Source of the DNA: Plantactinospora mayteni
Lineage (GTDB): Bacteria; Actinomycetota; Actinomycetes; Mycobacteriales; Micromonosporaceae
DNA: 64,000 bases
Direction of reading: 5' to 3'
NCBI RefSeq assembly: GCF_016862935.1
Contig: NZ_BONX01000023.1
Coordinates: 248,001-312,000 of the forward strand
In this document: positions 52,368 to 62,232 of the stretch, one piece after another
Position numbering within the stretch: the stretch's first letter is position 1
How the letters are laid out: each line of letters starts with the position of its first letter
Notes under the pieces: generated by a model
Told to the model about the DNA's origin: nothing
Databases searched by the model: none
The model's input: the letters and a program-made list of their open reading frames with translations, nothing else
Translations under genes and position numbers: made by a program

Positions 52368-53972
52368 TCACGCCTCCTCGTCGCGCAGGTCGGCGGCGCT
52401 CGCCGCGACCGCGCCGATCGAGTCGGCCGCCGAGCTGAGCAGCTCCGCCGCGGTCGCCGAGTCCACCGTCAGGGTCATCAGCGCCTCGCCACCGGCCTCC
52501 CGCCGGGCCACCTGCATCGCCGCGATGTTGACGCCCGCCTCGCCGAGGATCGACCCGATGCTGCCGACCACGCCGGGCCGGTCGACGTAGCGGAAGAAGA
52601 GCAGGATGCCGTCCGCGCCGAGCTCCAGGTCGAAGCCGTCCACTTCGGTCAGCTTGAGCACGTCCCTGGTGCCGGTGTGCACGGCGGTGCCGGAGACCGA
52701 CACGGTCCGGCCGTCCGGCAGCGCGCCGCGTACGGTGACCAGGTTCGGGTGGTCGATGGTCTCCGCGTGCGTGGTCAGGGCCATCGTCACGCCCCGGTCG
52801 GCGGCGAGCAGCGGCGCGTTGACGTAGCTCACCTGCTCCTCGACGACCGAGGTGAACAGGCCCTTGGTGGCGGCCAGCTTCAGCACCGAGACGTCGTTGG
52901 CGACGATCTCGCCGCGTACCTCGACGGTGACGCTGGCGGCGACCCCGCCGGCCACCGCGGTGAAGACCTTGCCCAGCTTCTCGGCCAGCGGCAGCAGCGG
53001 CCGGACGTCCTCGGCGACGACGCCGCCGGCCTGCACGTTCACCGCGTCCGGCACGAACTCGCCCTGGAGGGCGAGCTTGACGCTGCGGGCCACCGCGAGG
53101 CCCGCCTTGTCCTGCGCCTCGGCAGTGGAGGCGCCCAGGTGCGGGGTGGCGACCACGTTGTCGAAGGCGAACAGCGGCGAGGCGGTGCAGGGCTCCTTCG
53201 AGTACACGTCGATGCCGGCGCCACCGACCCGGCCCTCGGCGATCGCGTCGGCCAGCGCCTGCTCGTCGATCAGGCCGCCCCGGGCCGCGTTGACGATCCG
53301 GACACCCGGCTTGACCAGGGTGAGTTCCTTCTCACCGATCAGGCCGACCGTCTCCGGGGTCTTCGGCAGGTGGATCGAGATGAAGTCGCTCTCCCGGAGC
53401 AGCTCCTCCAGCCCGACCAGGCGTACGCCGAGCTGCGCCGCCCGGGCCGGCTGGACGTAGGGGTCGTACGCGATCAGCCGGGTGCCGAAGGCCGCGATGC
53501 GCTGCGCGAAGAGCACCCCGATCCGGCCGAGCCCGACCACGCCGACGGTCTTGCCCTGGATCTCCACGCCGGTGTACTTGGACCGCTTCCACTCCCCCGC
53601 CTTCAGCGCGGCGCTGGCGCTCGCGGTGTTCCGGGCGACGGCCAGCAGCAGCGCGACCGCCTGCTCGGCGGCGGAGACGATGTTGGAGGTCGGCGCGTTG
53701 ACCACCATCACGCCCCGGGCCGTCGCGGCCGGCACCTCGACGTTGTCCAGCCCGACGCCCGCCCGGGCCACCACCTTGAGCCGGGGCGCCGCGGCGATCG
53801 CCTCGGCGTCGACCTGGGTGGCGCTGCGTACGATGACCGCATCGGCCTCGGCGAGCGCGGCCAGCAGGGCCGGGCGGTCGGTGCCGTCGACGTGGCGTAC
53901 GTCGAAGTCGTGCGCGAGCACGTCGATTGCGGCGGGAGCGAGCTCTTCAGCGATCAGTACGACGGGAGTCAT
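52368..53972 (-). CDS. serA: D-3-phosphoglycerate dehydrogenase
   Basis: 534 aa, the long actinobacterial form. ATG 53972 follows GAGGACC. It oxidises 3-phosphoglycerate, the first step to serine. NAD loop VGVVGLGRIGVLFAQR; catalytic residues lie in NAARGGLIDE, GIDVYSKEP and ATPHLGASTAEAQ. After the catalytic part come the intervening (ASB) domain and a C-terminal ACT domain (RPGVVGSIGSILGEAGVNIA) that usually senses serine. It lies between leuB and ilvC on the same strand, separated by its own 357-base upstream region. Confidence 0.97.
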   Translation of the reverse strand: MTPVVLIAEELAPAAIDVLAHDFDVRHVDGTDRPALLAALAEADAVIVRSATQVDAEAIAAAPRLKVVARAGVGLDNVEVPAATARGVMVVNAPTSNIVSAAEQAVALLLAVARNTASASAALKAGEWKRSKYTGVEIQGKTVGVVGLGRIGVLFAQRIAAFGTRLIAYDPYVQPARAAQLGVRLVGLEELLRESDFISIHLPKTPETVGLIGEKELTLVKPGVRIVNAARGGLIDEQALADAIAEGRVGGAGIDVYSKEPCTASPLFAFDNVVATPHLGASTAEAQDKAGLAVARSVKLALQGEFVPDAVNVQAGGVVAEDVRPLLPLAEKLGKVFTAVAGGVAASVTVEVRGEIVANDVSVLKLAATKGLFTSVVEEQVSYVNAPLLAADRGVTMALTTHAETIDHPNLVTVRGALPDGRTVSVSGTAVHTGTRDVLKLTEVDGFDLELGADGILLFFRYVDRPGVVGSIGSILGEAGVNIAAMQVARREAGGEALMTLTVDSATAAELLSSAADSIGAVAASAADLRDEEA

Positions 53973-54329
53973 TGGTCCTCGTATATGTCGTCCGGGCGAG
54001 GTCAGCGGCCACGTGGGCGCCGCACTGCGTCCCGCGCTTCCGCCATTCGGGTGCTTCCCTACGGTGCGGACGCACCTGTCTGCCGATCGTAGGCGCCCTG
54101 CTGCACACGGTGCGGGGCAGAACCGCGTGAGTGCCCTCACAAGGCGCACCGCCGGGCGCGTTCCGCCGGGTCGCCGGCCCGGGCGGCCGGCCCGTGGATC
54201 ATTCGGCGGAATCGCTGGTCACGACCGCGCGGCCAGCCCGGAACCGCTGGTCGACGGAATCGCGGCCACGACCGCGCGGCCCGCTGGTCACGGCCGGGCG
54301 GCCCGGGGTCGGACCGGCGCGTCGACGGC
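53973..54329. other. Upstream region of serA with degenerate GC repeats
   Basis: No gene supported. It should include the serA promoter. From about 54190 to 54310 there are imperfect repeats of CGGAATCGC, CACGACCGCGCGGCC and GCTGGTC, reaching to the mpgS stop codon at 54330. Confidence 0.5.
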
Positions 54330-55577
54330 TCAGGCCGAGGTGAAGACCTCGGGTTCGGGCAGTGCTGCGGGGCGGGGCCGGAGCGGGGTCACCAGCGACC
54401 GGGTACCGAGCTGGCGGAAGGTCCCCGCCTCGCTCTCCAGTACGTCGCGCAGCAGGTCCAGGTCGAGCGAACCGACCGGCGGGTAGATCCGCTCCCGGGG
54501 CGGCTCCTCGCCGGGCGCGAGCGCCTGCTGGGCGACCATGAAGTCGAGGATCGCCTGCCGGACCGGGGGCAGCGCGACCGGCGAGTGGTAGAGCACGTTC
54601 AGCGCCTGCATCCGCATGCCCTGCACGTGGTCCTCGCCCTTGTTGTCGTGGAAGTGCGGGTTACGGGTCTCGATCTGGAGTACCGGAACGGAACTCGCCA
54701 TCACCTCGGGGTGCGCGGTGTCGAGCAGCCCGCCGAACTGTTCGAACAGCTCCACGAACTCGAACGGCTCCACCGCGAAGCCACCGGCCAGCCGCATCCG
54801 CAGCCCGAGGTCGAGGCTGAGCGCGTGTTCGCCGGCATTGCCGGTGGCGATCACCTCGGTGCCGAACCCGGAATACTCGGCCACCAGCCGGTTCAGGAAC
54901 TCGTTGGTGATCTCGGAACTCCGGCCGCGCCGGCTGAAGAAGAGCCGGCCGTCCCGCAGTTTCGGCTTCGAGTGCCAGGAGATCCGGACCATGGCGTACG
55001 GATTGGCCGCCAGGTGCAGGCCGGCGGCGTACACCTTGACGTACTCGTGCACGGCACCCGGCACGTAGTTGTCAGCGTCGATATAGCCGAGGTACTTCCG
55101 GCCGGTCAGCGCGGCGACCGCCATGCCGATCAGCATCGCCTCGCCCTTGCCGGCCCGGACCAGCCCGTCGTCGTCGATCAACTCGGGCATGCCGGCGGCC
55201 TTGACGGCGGCGGCCAGCCCCGGGTCCCGCTGGTGCACCATGATCGCCGGCCGTTCGGTCGCCCGGCAGTACTGCTCCAGGGTCTGCGCTTCCATCTCGT
55301 AGCGATCGACCGGCTGTCGGGCGCTGTTCGAGACCAGCACGATCAAACAATCGTGCGGAATCCCCGAGAGCACGCCTTCGATTACTCTGCGTGTCTCGTT
55401 CATACAGGGAATGACGATGACCATCTGCCGTTCGATGGCGCGCATCGCCGCCTGCGAGACGATCCCCTCGCCGGTGGTTCCCGTGGCGTCTCCCGAGTCC
55501 AGCTGTATGACACGCTGGAGTTCGTGGATACGGACGGCGCCGAAACGCTCGGTGCGGTGCGATTGCTCCAGACGCAT
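54330..55577 (-). CDS. mpgS: Mannosyl-3-phosphoglycerate synthase
   Basis: 415 aa from ATG 55577 (ATG 55604 is possible; neither has a good ribosome site). It joins GDP-mannose to 3-phosphoglycerate, the first step to the compatible solute mannosylglycerate. The GT-A-like fold is shown by VIVIPCMNETRRVIEGVLS and IVLVSNSARQPVDRYEMEA, the metal-binding DxD in GYIDADNYVPGAV, and GEDHVQGM near the C-terminus. The matching phosphatase (mpgP) is not in the window. It sits between serA and ilvC, and its substrate 3-phosphoglycerate is also serA's substrate. Confidence 0.85.
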   Translation of the reverse strand: MRLEQSHRTERFGAVRIHELQRVIQLDSGDATGTTGEGIVSQAAMRAIERQMVIVIPCMNETRRVIEGVLSGIPHDCLIVLVSNSARQPVDRYEMEAQTLEQYCRATERPAIMVHQRDPGLAAAVKAAGMPELIDDDGLVRAGKGEAMLIGMAVAALTGRKYLGYIDADNYVPGAVHEYVKVYAAGLHLAANPYAMVRISWHSKPKLRDGRLFFSRRGRSSEITNEFLNRLVAEYSGFGTEVIATGNAGEHALSLDLGLRMRLAGGFAVEPFEFVELFEQFGGLLDTAHPEVMASSVPVLQIETRNPHFHDNKGEDHVQGMRMQALNVLYHSPVALPPVRQAILDFMVAQQALAPGEEPPRERIYPPVGSLDLDLLRDVLESEAGTFRQLGTRSLVTPLRPRPAALPEPEVFTSA

Positions 55578-55740
55578 GCGGCGACAGTACCCGAGCGGAC
55601 GCATTCACCGCGCGTAACCGCCGACCATTTCCTGACGACAACGGTCGAGGTGGCGATTGGACGTCGAATGGCAATCATCCGGTAACTCATCGGGGGAAGA
55701 TCCGGTAACGAGACGGATCTCCAGCCCTCTGCCGGGGCCG

Positions 55741-55769
55741 CCCCGGACCGGCATGCTCCCGGCCCGGGG
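55741..55769 (-). terminator. Hairpin after ilvC
   Basis: CCCCGG, one base, CCGG pair with CCGG and CCGGGG around CATGCTC. It lies 11 bases beyond the ilvC stop and would separate the ilvBNC transcript from mpgS. Confidence 0.6.
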
Positions 55770-55779
55770 AGGCACCGCG

Positions 55780-56862
<1,083 letters not shown>

Positions 56863-57378
56863 TCAGGCGGCCCGCAGCGCCGAACCGGTGGTGATCGACC
56901 GGGAGCCCCGCCCGATCGCCACCAGGCCCGACTGCACCATTTCCTTGATTCCGAACGGTTCGAGATCGCGCAGCAGCGCGTCCAGCTTGTCAGCGGTGCC
57001 GGTCGCCTCGATCGTGAGGGTGTCCGGCGCGACGTCCACCACCCTGGCCCGGAACAGGTTCACCGTCTCCAGCACCTGGGCCCGCTGCGAGCGGTCGGCC
57101 CGGACCTTGACCAGGACCAGCTCCCGGGCCACCGAGACGCCCGGATCCAGCTCGACGATCTTGAGTACGTTGACCAGCTTGTTGAGCTGCTTGGTGACCT
57201 GCTCCAGCGGCGAGGTCTCGGCGTTGACCACGATGGTGATCCGGGAGACGTCCGGGTTCTCCGTCTCACCGACCGCCAGCGAGTCGATGTTGAAGCTCCG
57301 GCGGGAGAAGAGCCCGCTCACCCGGGCCAGGACACCGGGCTTGTTCTCCACCAGCACGGACAGCGTGTGCTTGCTCAT
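56863..57378 (-). CDS. ilvN: Acetolactate synthase small (regulatory) subunit
   Basis: 171 aa. The N-terminal ACT domain reads HTLSVLVENKPGVLARVSGLF and SLAVGETE; the C-terminal domain activates the large subunit. The family carries valine feedback. It starts nine bases after ilvB on the same strand. Confidence 0.96.
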   Translation of the reverse strand: MSKHTLSVLVENKPGVLARVSGLFSRRSFNIDSLAVGETENPDVSRITIVVNAETSPLEQVTKQLNKLVNVLKIVELDPGVSVARELVLVKVRADRSQRAQVLETVNLFRARVVDVAPDTLTIEATGTADKLDALLRDLEPFGIKEMVQSGLVAIGRGSRSITTGSALRAA

Positions 57379-57387
57379 CTTCCGGCC

Positions 57388-59325
57388 TCACAGCTCGTCG
57401 TCGTCGAAGGCGGGGCGGACCCCACGGGCGAACATGATCTCGTCGTTGCTGGTGCCAGCGGCCACCATCGGCCAGACCATGGCGTCCTTGCCGACCACGA
57501 AGTCGACCACCACCGGCGCGTCGTTGATCTCCATCGCGGCCTTGATGGTCTTGTCCACGTCGGCCTTGCTCTCGCAGCGCAGCCCGACGCAGCCCAGCGC
57601 CTCGGCCAGCTTGACGAAATCCGGGATGCGGTGCTTGTGGGTACCCAGCTCGGTGTTGGAGTAGCGCTCGCCGTAGAAGAGCGTCTGCCACTGCCGGACC
57701 ATGCCCAGATTGCCGTTGTTGATCACCGCGATCTTGACCGGGATCCCCTCCAGGGCGCAGGTCGCCAGCTCCTGGTTGGTCATCTGGAAACAGCCGTCGC
57801 CGTCGATGCCCCAGACCGTGCTGTCCGGCTTGCCGACCTTGGCGCCCATCGCCGCCGGCACCGCGTAGCCCATCGTGCCCAGGCCACCGGAGTTGAGCCA
57901 GGTGTACGGCTTCTCGTACGAGACGAACTGCGCCGCCCACATCTGGTGCTGGCCGACCCCGGCCACGTAGATCGCCTCCGGGCCGGCGATCGCGCCCAGC
58001 CGCTCGATCACGTACTGCGGGGCCAGGGTGCCGTCGGTCGGCTCGTCGTAGCCGAGCGGGTAGCGGTCGCGCAGGTCGTCGAGCTGCGCCCACCAGTCGG
58101 TCCGGTCCACCGGCGCGGTCTGGCCGGCCGTGGCGGCCCGGACCGCCTCGATCAGCTCGTCGATCACGTATTTCGCGTCGCCGACGATCGGCACGTCGGC
58201 GGCCCGGTTCTTGCCGATCTCCGCCGGGTCGATGTCGGCGTGCACGATCGCGGCGCCCGGGGCGAACGAGTCCAGCTTGCCGGTCACCCGGTCGTCGAAC
58301 CTGGCCCCCAGCGCCACGATCAGGTCGGACTTCTGCAACCCGTAGACGGCGGCGACCGTACCGTGCATGCCCGGCATGCCCAGGTGCTGCCGGTGCGAGT
58401 CCGGGAAGGCGCCCCGGGCCATCAGCGTGGTCACCACCGGGATGCCGGTCATTTCGGCCAGCTTGCGCAGCCCCTCCGTGGCGCCGGCCTTCAGCACACC
58501 GCCGCCGACGTAGAGCACCGGGCGGCGGGCCGTGGTCATCAGCCGGGCCGCCTCGCGGATCTGCTTGCCGTGCGGGTGCAGGGTGGGCCGGTAGCCCGGC
58601 AGGTCCAGGGTGGGTGGCCAGGAGAAGGTGGTCTGCGCCTGGAGGACGTCCTTGGGGATGTCGACCAGCACCGGGCCGGGCCGGCCGGTGGCGGCCAGGT
58701 GGAACGCCTCGGCCAGGATCCGCGGGATCTCCTCGGCGGTCTGGATCAGGTAGTTGTGCTTGGTGATCGGCAGGGTGATGCCCTGGATGTCCGCCTCCTG
58801 GAAGGCGTCCGTGCCGATCGCCGGCCGGGCCACCTGACCGGTGATCGCCACCATCGGCACCGAGTCCATGTACGCGTCCGCGATCGGCGTGACCAGGTTC
58901 GTCGCCCCCGGCCCGGAGGTGGCGACGCAGACCCCGACCCGGCCGGTGGCCTGGGCGTACCCGGTGGCGGCGTGCCCGGCGCCCTGCTCGTGCCGGACCA
59001 GGATGTGCCGTACCGACGAGTCGTAGAGCGGGTCGTACGCCGGCAGGATCGCCCCGCCCGGGATGCCGAACGCGACCTCGACCCCGAGCGCCTCCAGCGA
59101 CTTCACCAGCGAACCGGCCCCGGAGACCTGGACCGGTGCTACCACCTGCGCTGTCCCGGCCCCCCGGCCCGACTCGGCGAGCGGACCGGACTGGTCACCG
59201 GCCGGCTGGGCACCCGGGCGGAGCCGGCGGGGGAACTGGTCGGAGGGGTCGTTGCTCCCCTCGGCAGCGGCGGACCGGTGGCGACGCGCGCTGTTGGCCA
59301 GGGTCTCGGGTGTGGGTCTCGTCAT
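57388..59325 (-). CDS. ilvB: Acetolactate synthase large subunit
   Basis: 645 aa including an N-terminal tail of about 60 residues. It uses thiamine diphosphate to join two pyruvates, or pyruvate and 2-oxobutyrate. The catalytic Glu is in [15 protein letters not shown]; the ThDP/Mg motif runs from [15 protein letters not shown] to NNGN. FAD-binding and central regions are intact. ATG 59325 has only AAGG about 12 bases away. It is preceded by a leader with a short peptide and a terminator, so expression is probably attenuated by branched-chain amino acid supply. Confidence 0.97.
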   Translation of the reverse strand: MTRPTPETLANSARRHRSAAAEGSNDPSDQFPRRLRPGAQPAGDQSGPLAESGRGAGTAQVVAPVQVSGAGSLVKSLEALGVEVAFGIPGGAILPAYDPLYDSSVRHILVRHEQGAGHAATGYAQATGRVGVCVATSGPGATNLVTPIADAYMDSVPMVAITGQVARPAIGTDAFQEADIQGITLPITKHNYLIQTAEEIPRILAEAFHLAATGRPGPVLVDIPKDVLQAQTTFSWPPTLDLPGYRPTLHPHGKQIREAARLMTTARRPVLYVGGGVLKAGATEGLRKLAEMTGIPVVTTLMARGAFPDSHRQHLGMPGMHGTVAAVYGLQKSDLIVALGARFDDRVTGKLDSFAPGAAIVHADIDPAEIGKNRAADVPIVGDAKYVIDELIEAVRAATAGQTAPVDRTDWWAQLDDLRDRYPLGYDEPTDGTLAPQYVIERLGAIAGPEAIYVAGVGQHQMWAAQFVSYEKPYTWLNSGGLGTMGYAVPAAMGAKVGKPDSTVWGIDGDGCFQMTNQELATCALEGIPVKIAVINNGNLGMVRQWQTLFYGERYSNTELGTHKHRIPDFVKLAEALGCVGLRCESKADVDKTIKAAMEINDAPVVVDFVVGKDAMVWPMVAAGTSNDEIMFARGVRPAFDDDEL

Positions 59326-59498
59326 GGCTATTCAGGCCTTCGGCTCGGAGCAGTGATCTTTTCGAGGTGTACGGGGCGGTGCGGGCGGCCCGCCTCGGCC
59401 GGGGCAGTCCCCTCGGGCGGGGGCCGATCCGCACGAACCGGCAGGGACCGGTACGCCAACGGGGTGACCGCCCTGCCAACGCGGGTTACGTGGCCAAT

Positions 59499-59557
59499 AA
59501 AAACGGCCCTCGTGCTGATGCACGGGGCCTGCGCACTCTCGGGAGTCGAGAGTGCGC
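59499..59557 (-). promoter_or_regulatory. Attenuator in the ilvB leader
   Basis: Reading on the minus strand: a first hairpin (59557-59531), GCGCACTCTC with GAGAGTGCGC around GACTCCC, starts right at the leader stop. It is followed by the terminator GGCCCCGTGC with GCACGAGGGCC around ATCA (59529-59505; one bulged A), then TTTTTATT (59503-59496). The ilvB ATG lies 173 bases further on. Confidence 0.85.
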
Positions 59558-59593
59558 TCAGATAAGTACTCGGAAAGACCTGGTCGCAGACAT
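59558..59593 (-). CDS. ilvB leader peptide (MSATRSFRVLI)
   Basis: Eleven codons, ATG to TGA, ending Arg-Val-Leu-Ile with the codons GTA, CTT and ATC; GTA and CTT are rare in such GC-rich genomes. All three pathway end products are represented just before the attenuator. The ATG begins four bases after the stop of the GGDEF-EAL gene, so the ribosome site and possibly the promoter must lie inside that gene's 3' end. Classic leader for ribosome-mediated attenuation. Confidence 0.85.
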   Translation of the reverse strand: MSATRSFRVLI

Positions 59594-59597
59594 GTGG

Positions 59598-62012
59598 CTA
59601 AGCCTGACGCATCTCACGCGATGAGTCAACTGATCCCGCATTTTGGGCACCGTCGGTTTTCGGGTCCGCCGGCCCGTCGCTGGGCCTGCGCTGCCGGGGA
59701 GCGCTCCGACTGTTGCCGGCCGTCCGGGAGGTGGACCTGCCCCGGTCACCCTGCGGGCGGGACTCCGACCCGCTCCCCTCGGGCGGGCTGGCCGCCTCCA
59801 GCATCGCCTCCAGGTGCTCGGCCGGCACCCCCCAGCCGAAGAGCTGGCCCTGCCCGAACCGGCAGCCGGCCTCGACCACGGCGGCGAGTTCCGTCGGGTT
59901 GGTCACCCCCTCGGCGATCACCTCCAGCCCGAGCTGGTGGCCGAGCCGCATCACCACGTCGACCATCGGGGCGAAGGCCCGGCCGTCCGGTGGCCGGATC
60001 GGCTCCGGGCCGGCGACCAGGCTGTGATCGATCTTGAGGATGTCGATCGGCAGCCGGCGGAGCTGGCCGAGTGAGGAGTATCCGGCGCCGAAGTCGTCCA
60101 GCGCGATGCGTACCCCGGTCAGCCGGAGCGCCCGGAGTCGGCGGATCAGCTCGTCCAGGTCGGTCGCCACGGCGTGCTCGGTCACCTCCAGCACCAGCCG
60201 CTGCGGTGGTACCCGGTGCGCGCGCAGCGCCTCGGTGACCTGGAGGACGTACTCCGGGGCGTGCAGTTCCCGGGGCGAGACGTTGACCGAGACCCAGACG
60301 TCGTGCCCGGCGGCGAGCCAGAGGGAGAGCTGGTGGCAGGCCCGGTGCAGCACCCAGGCGCCGAGCTTGGCGATCATCCCGCACTCCTCGGCGAGCGGGA
60401 TGAACTCGTCCGGGCCGACGTTGCCCAGCTCGGGGTGGTGCCAGCGGAGCAGCGCCTCCGCGCCGACCGGCCGGACCGACGGGACCGCCACCACCGGCTG
60501 GAAGGCGAGGTGCAGCTCGTCCCGCTCGATCGCCCCGCGCAGCTCGTGCTCCAGCGTGGTACGCCGGCGCAGCAGGTTGTCGTAGGCCACGTCGTACCGC
60601 TCGACGCGGTTCTTGCCGCGCTGCTTGGCGTACCGCAGGGCCAGGTCGGCGTTGCGCAGCAGGGTCTCCACGTCGGTGGCGTCGGCGCTGTCCGCCACCC
60701 CGATGCTGACCGACAGGAAGACCGCCCCGGCCTCGTGCTGGTACGCCGAGCCGACCACCCCGAGCAGCCGCTCGGCGATCCGCTGCGCCTCGGCGGGCCG
60801 GGCCCGCATGAGTACGGCGAACTCGTCACCGCCGAGCCGCGCGGCCAGGTCGCCGGGGCGCAGGTTGGTCTTCAGCCGCCGGCCCACCTCGATCAGCACC
60901 GCGTCGCCGACGTCGTGCCCCCGCATGTCGTTGACGTTCTTGAAGCCGTCCAGGTCGAGCCCGAGCAGCACCCAGGGCGTCTCCGAGTCGGCCTGCTGCT
61001 GCACCGCCCGGAGCAGCCCTCGGCGGTTGGCCAGCCCGGTCAGCGGATCGGTGTGCGCCAGTTCCCGGAAGTGCGCCTCCCGCTCGGCGAGCCGCCCGGC
61101 ATAGGCCCGTACGTCGGCCAGCGCCAGGTATTGCCGGGCGACCAGGCCGAACCCCTCGACGATGCCGGCCACCACCGCGAAGATCGTGAAGTTGCCACCG
61201 ACCAGCATGTGGTAGACGGCGGAGACGGCCATCGCCACCATCGGCAGCACGGCGTAGGTGCCGCGCCGGATGACGTCGCCGTCCGGCCCGCCGGCCGGGT
61301 CGGGTGCCCGGCCGGCCAGCGCGACCATCAGCAGGCCGAACGGCAGCAGCACCGCCCCGACCAGCGCGACCACCGGGCCGTCCTGGCAGATCCCGGCGGA
61401 GATGGCCAGCCCGGCCCCGGTCACCACGTTCACGCCGGTGCCGGCCAGCAGCACCCCGCGCCGGGGCGCCCGGGACCGGGCGCCGACGATGAAGGTCAGC
61501 CCGACCGCCACCGCCGCCGTGCCGCTGGCCAGCAGGATGGCCAGGCAGCCGCTCGGGGTGAGGTCACCGAGCAGCCGGGTCGGCTCGGCGAGCAGCACCC
61601 AGCCGACGAACCAGAGCGCCGCCCCGATCACCAGCCCGTCCAGCACCAGCCGGAGCGCGGCGGCGGGGGTCTCGGCGGCGCCGGGCAACCGGAGCAGTCC
61701 GGCGCAGAGCAGCGCCCCGCCGACCGCCATCCCGGCCGCGATCAGGGTGGCGAGCCCGGTCCGCTGGGCCTGCTCGTGGTCCCATTGGGCGGCCATCGTA
61801 ACGAGCGCGACCAGGCCCAGGCCGGCGCTGGCCGCGGCCAGCCCGCCACCGATCGCGAGCAGCCAGTGCCCGAACCGGCGCGCGCCGACGTGCCGCTGCG
61901 CCGACAGCGCCAACATGACCGGCCCGCAGCAGGAGGCGAGGCCGGTGGTCACCGCGAGGGCCGGCACACCGGAGGCGAGTTGCACGGGTTCACTCTGCCG
62001 GATCGACCGCAC
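59598..62012 (-). CDS. Membrane GGDEF-EAL protein (cyclic di-GMP synthesis and breakdown)
   Basis: 804 aa, GTG start at 62012 (GTG 61985 also possible). About eight to nine hydrophobic segments fill residues 10-290. The GGDEF domain has [10 protein letters not shown] near residue 394 and, five residues before, the product-inhibition site RPGD (RxxD). The EAL domain has EALLRWHHP (near 518), [29 protein letters not shown] and AEGVTN. So both catalytic motifs look intact, and the protein may make or degrade cyclic di-GMP. Its stop codon is four bases from the ilvB leader peptide. It diverges from ilvD. Confidence 0.93.
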   Translation of the reverse strand: MRSIRQSEPVQLASGVPALAVTTGLASCCGPVMLALSAQRHVGARRFGHWLLAIGGGLAAASAGLGLVALVTMAAQWDHEQAQRTGLATLIAAGMAVGGALLCAGLLRLPGAAETPAAALRLVLDGLVIGAALWFVGWVLLAEPTRLLGDLTPSGCLAILLASGTAAVAVGLTFIVGARSRAPRRGVLLAGTGVNVVTGAGLAISAGICQDGPVVALVGAVLLPFGLLMVALAGRAPDPAGGPDGDVIRRGTYAVLPMVAMAVSAVYHMLVGGNFTIFAVVAGIVEGFGLVARQYLALADVRAYAGRLAEREAHFRELAHTDPLTGLANRRGLLRAVQQQADSETPWVLLGLDLDGFKNVNDMRGHDVGDAVLIEVGRRLKTNLRPGDLAARLGGDEFAVLMRARPAEAQRIAERLLGVVGSAYQHEAGAVFLSVSIGVADSADATDVETLLRNADLALRYAKQRGKNRVERYDVAYDNLLRRRTTLEHELRGAIERDELHLAFQPVVAVPSVRPVGAEALLRWHHPELGNVGPDEFIPLAEECGMIAKLGAWVLHRACHQLSLWLAAGHDVWVSVNVSPRELHAPEYVLQVTEALRAHRVPPQRLVLEVTEHAVATDLDELIRRLRALRLTGVRIALDDFGAGYSSLGQLRRLPIDILKIDHSLVAGPEPIRPPDGRAFAPMVDVVMRLGHQLGLEVIAEGVTNPTELAAVVEAGCRFGQGQLFGWGVPAEHLEAMLEAASPPEGSGSESRPQGDRGRSTSRTAGNSRSAPRQRRPSDGPADPKTDGAQNAGSVDSSREMRQA

Positions 62013-62232
62013 TCCATGGGGGAGCCCGCGCCGGTTCCTCGATCAGAGGCACAGACCGCCCATTCGGGCATCGCCGGGATCACCAGGTCGGAGAGCCGGC
62101 GTTCACCCCGCGTTCTCCGGCGTTCTCGCTGCTGTGCTGGTGGGCCCGGGTCGGCCCGGCCGGCATCCCGCTGGCTGGACCCGGCGGACCGCGAGCGCGG
62201 CGGACCGCCGCCGGGAGTGCCACACTGGTCGA

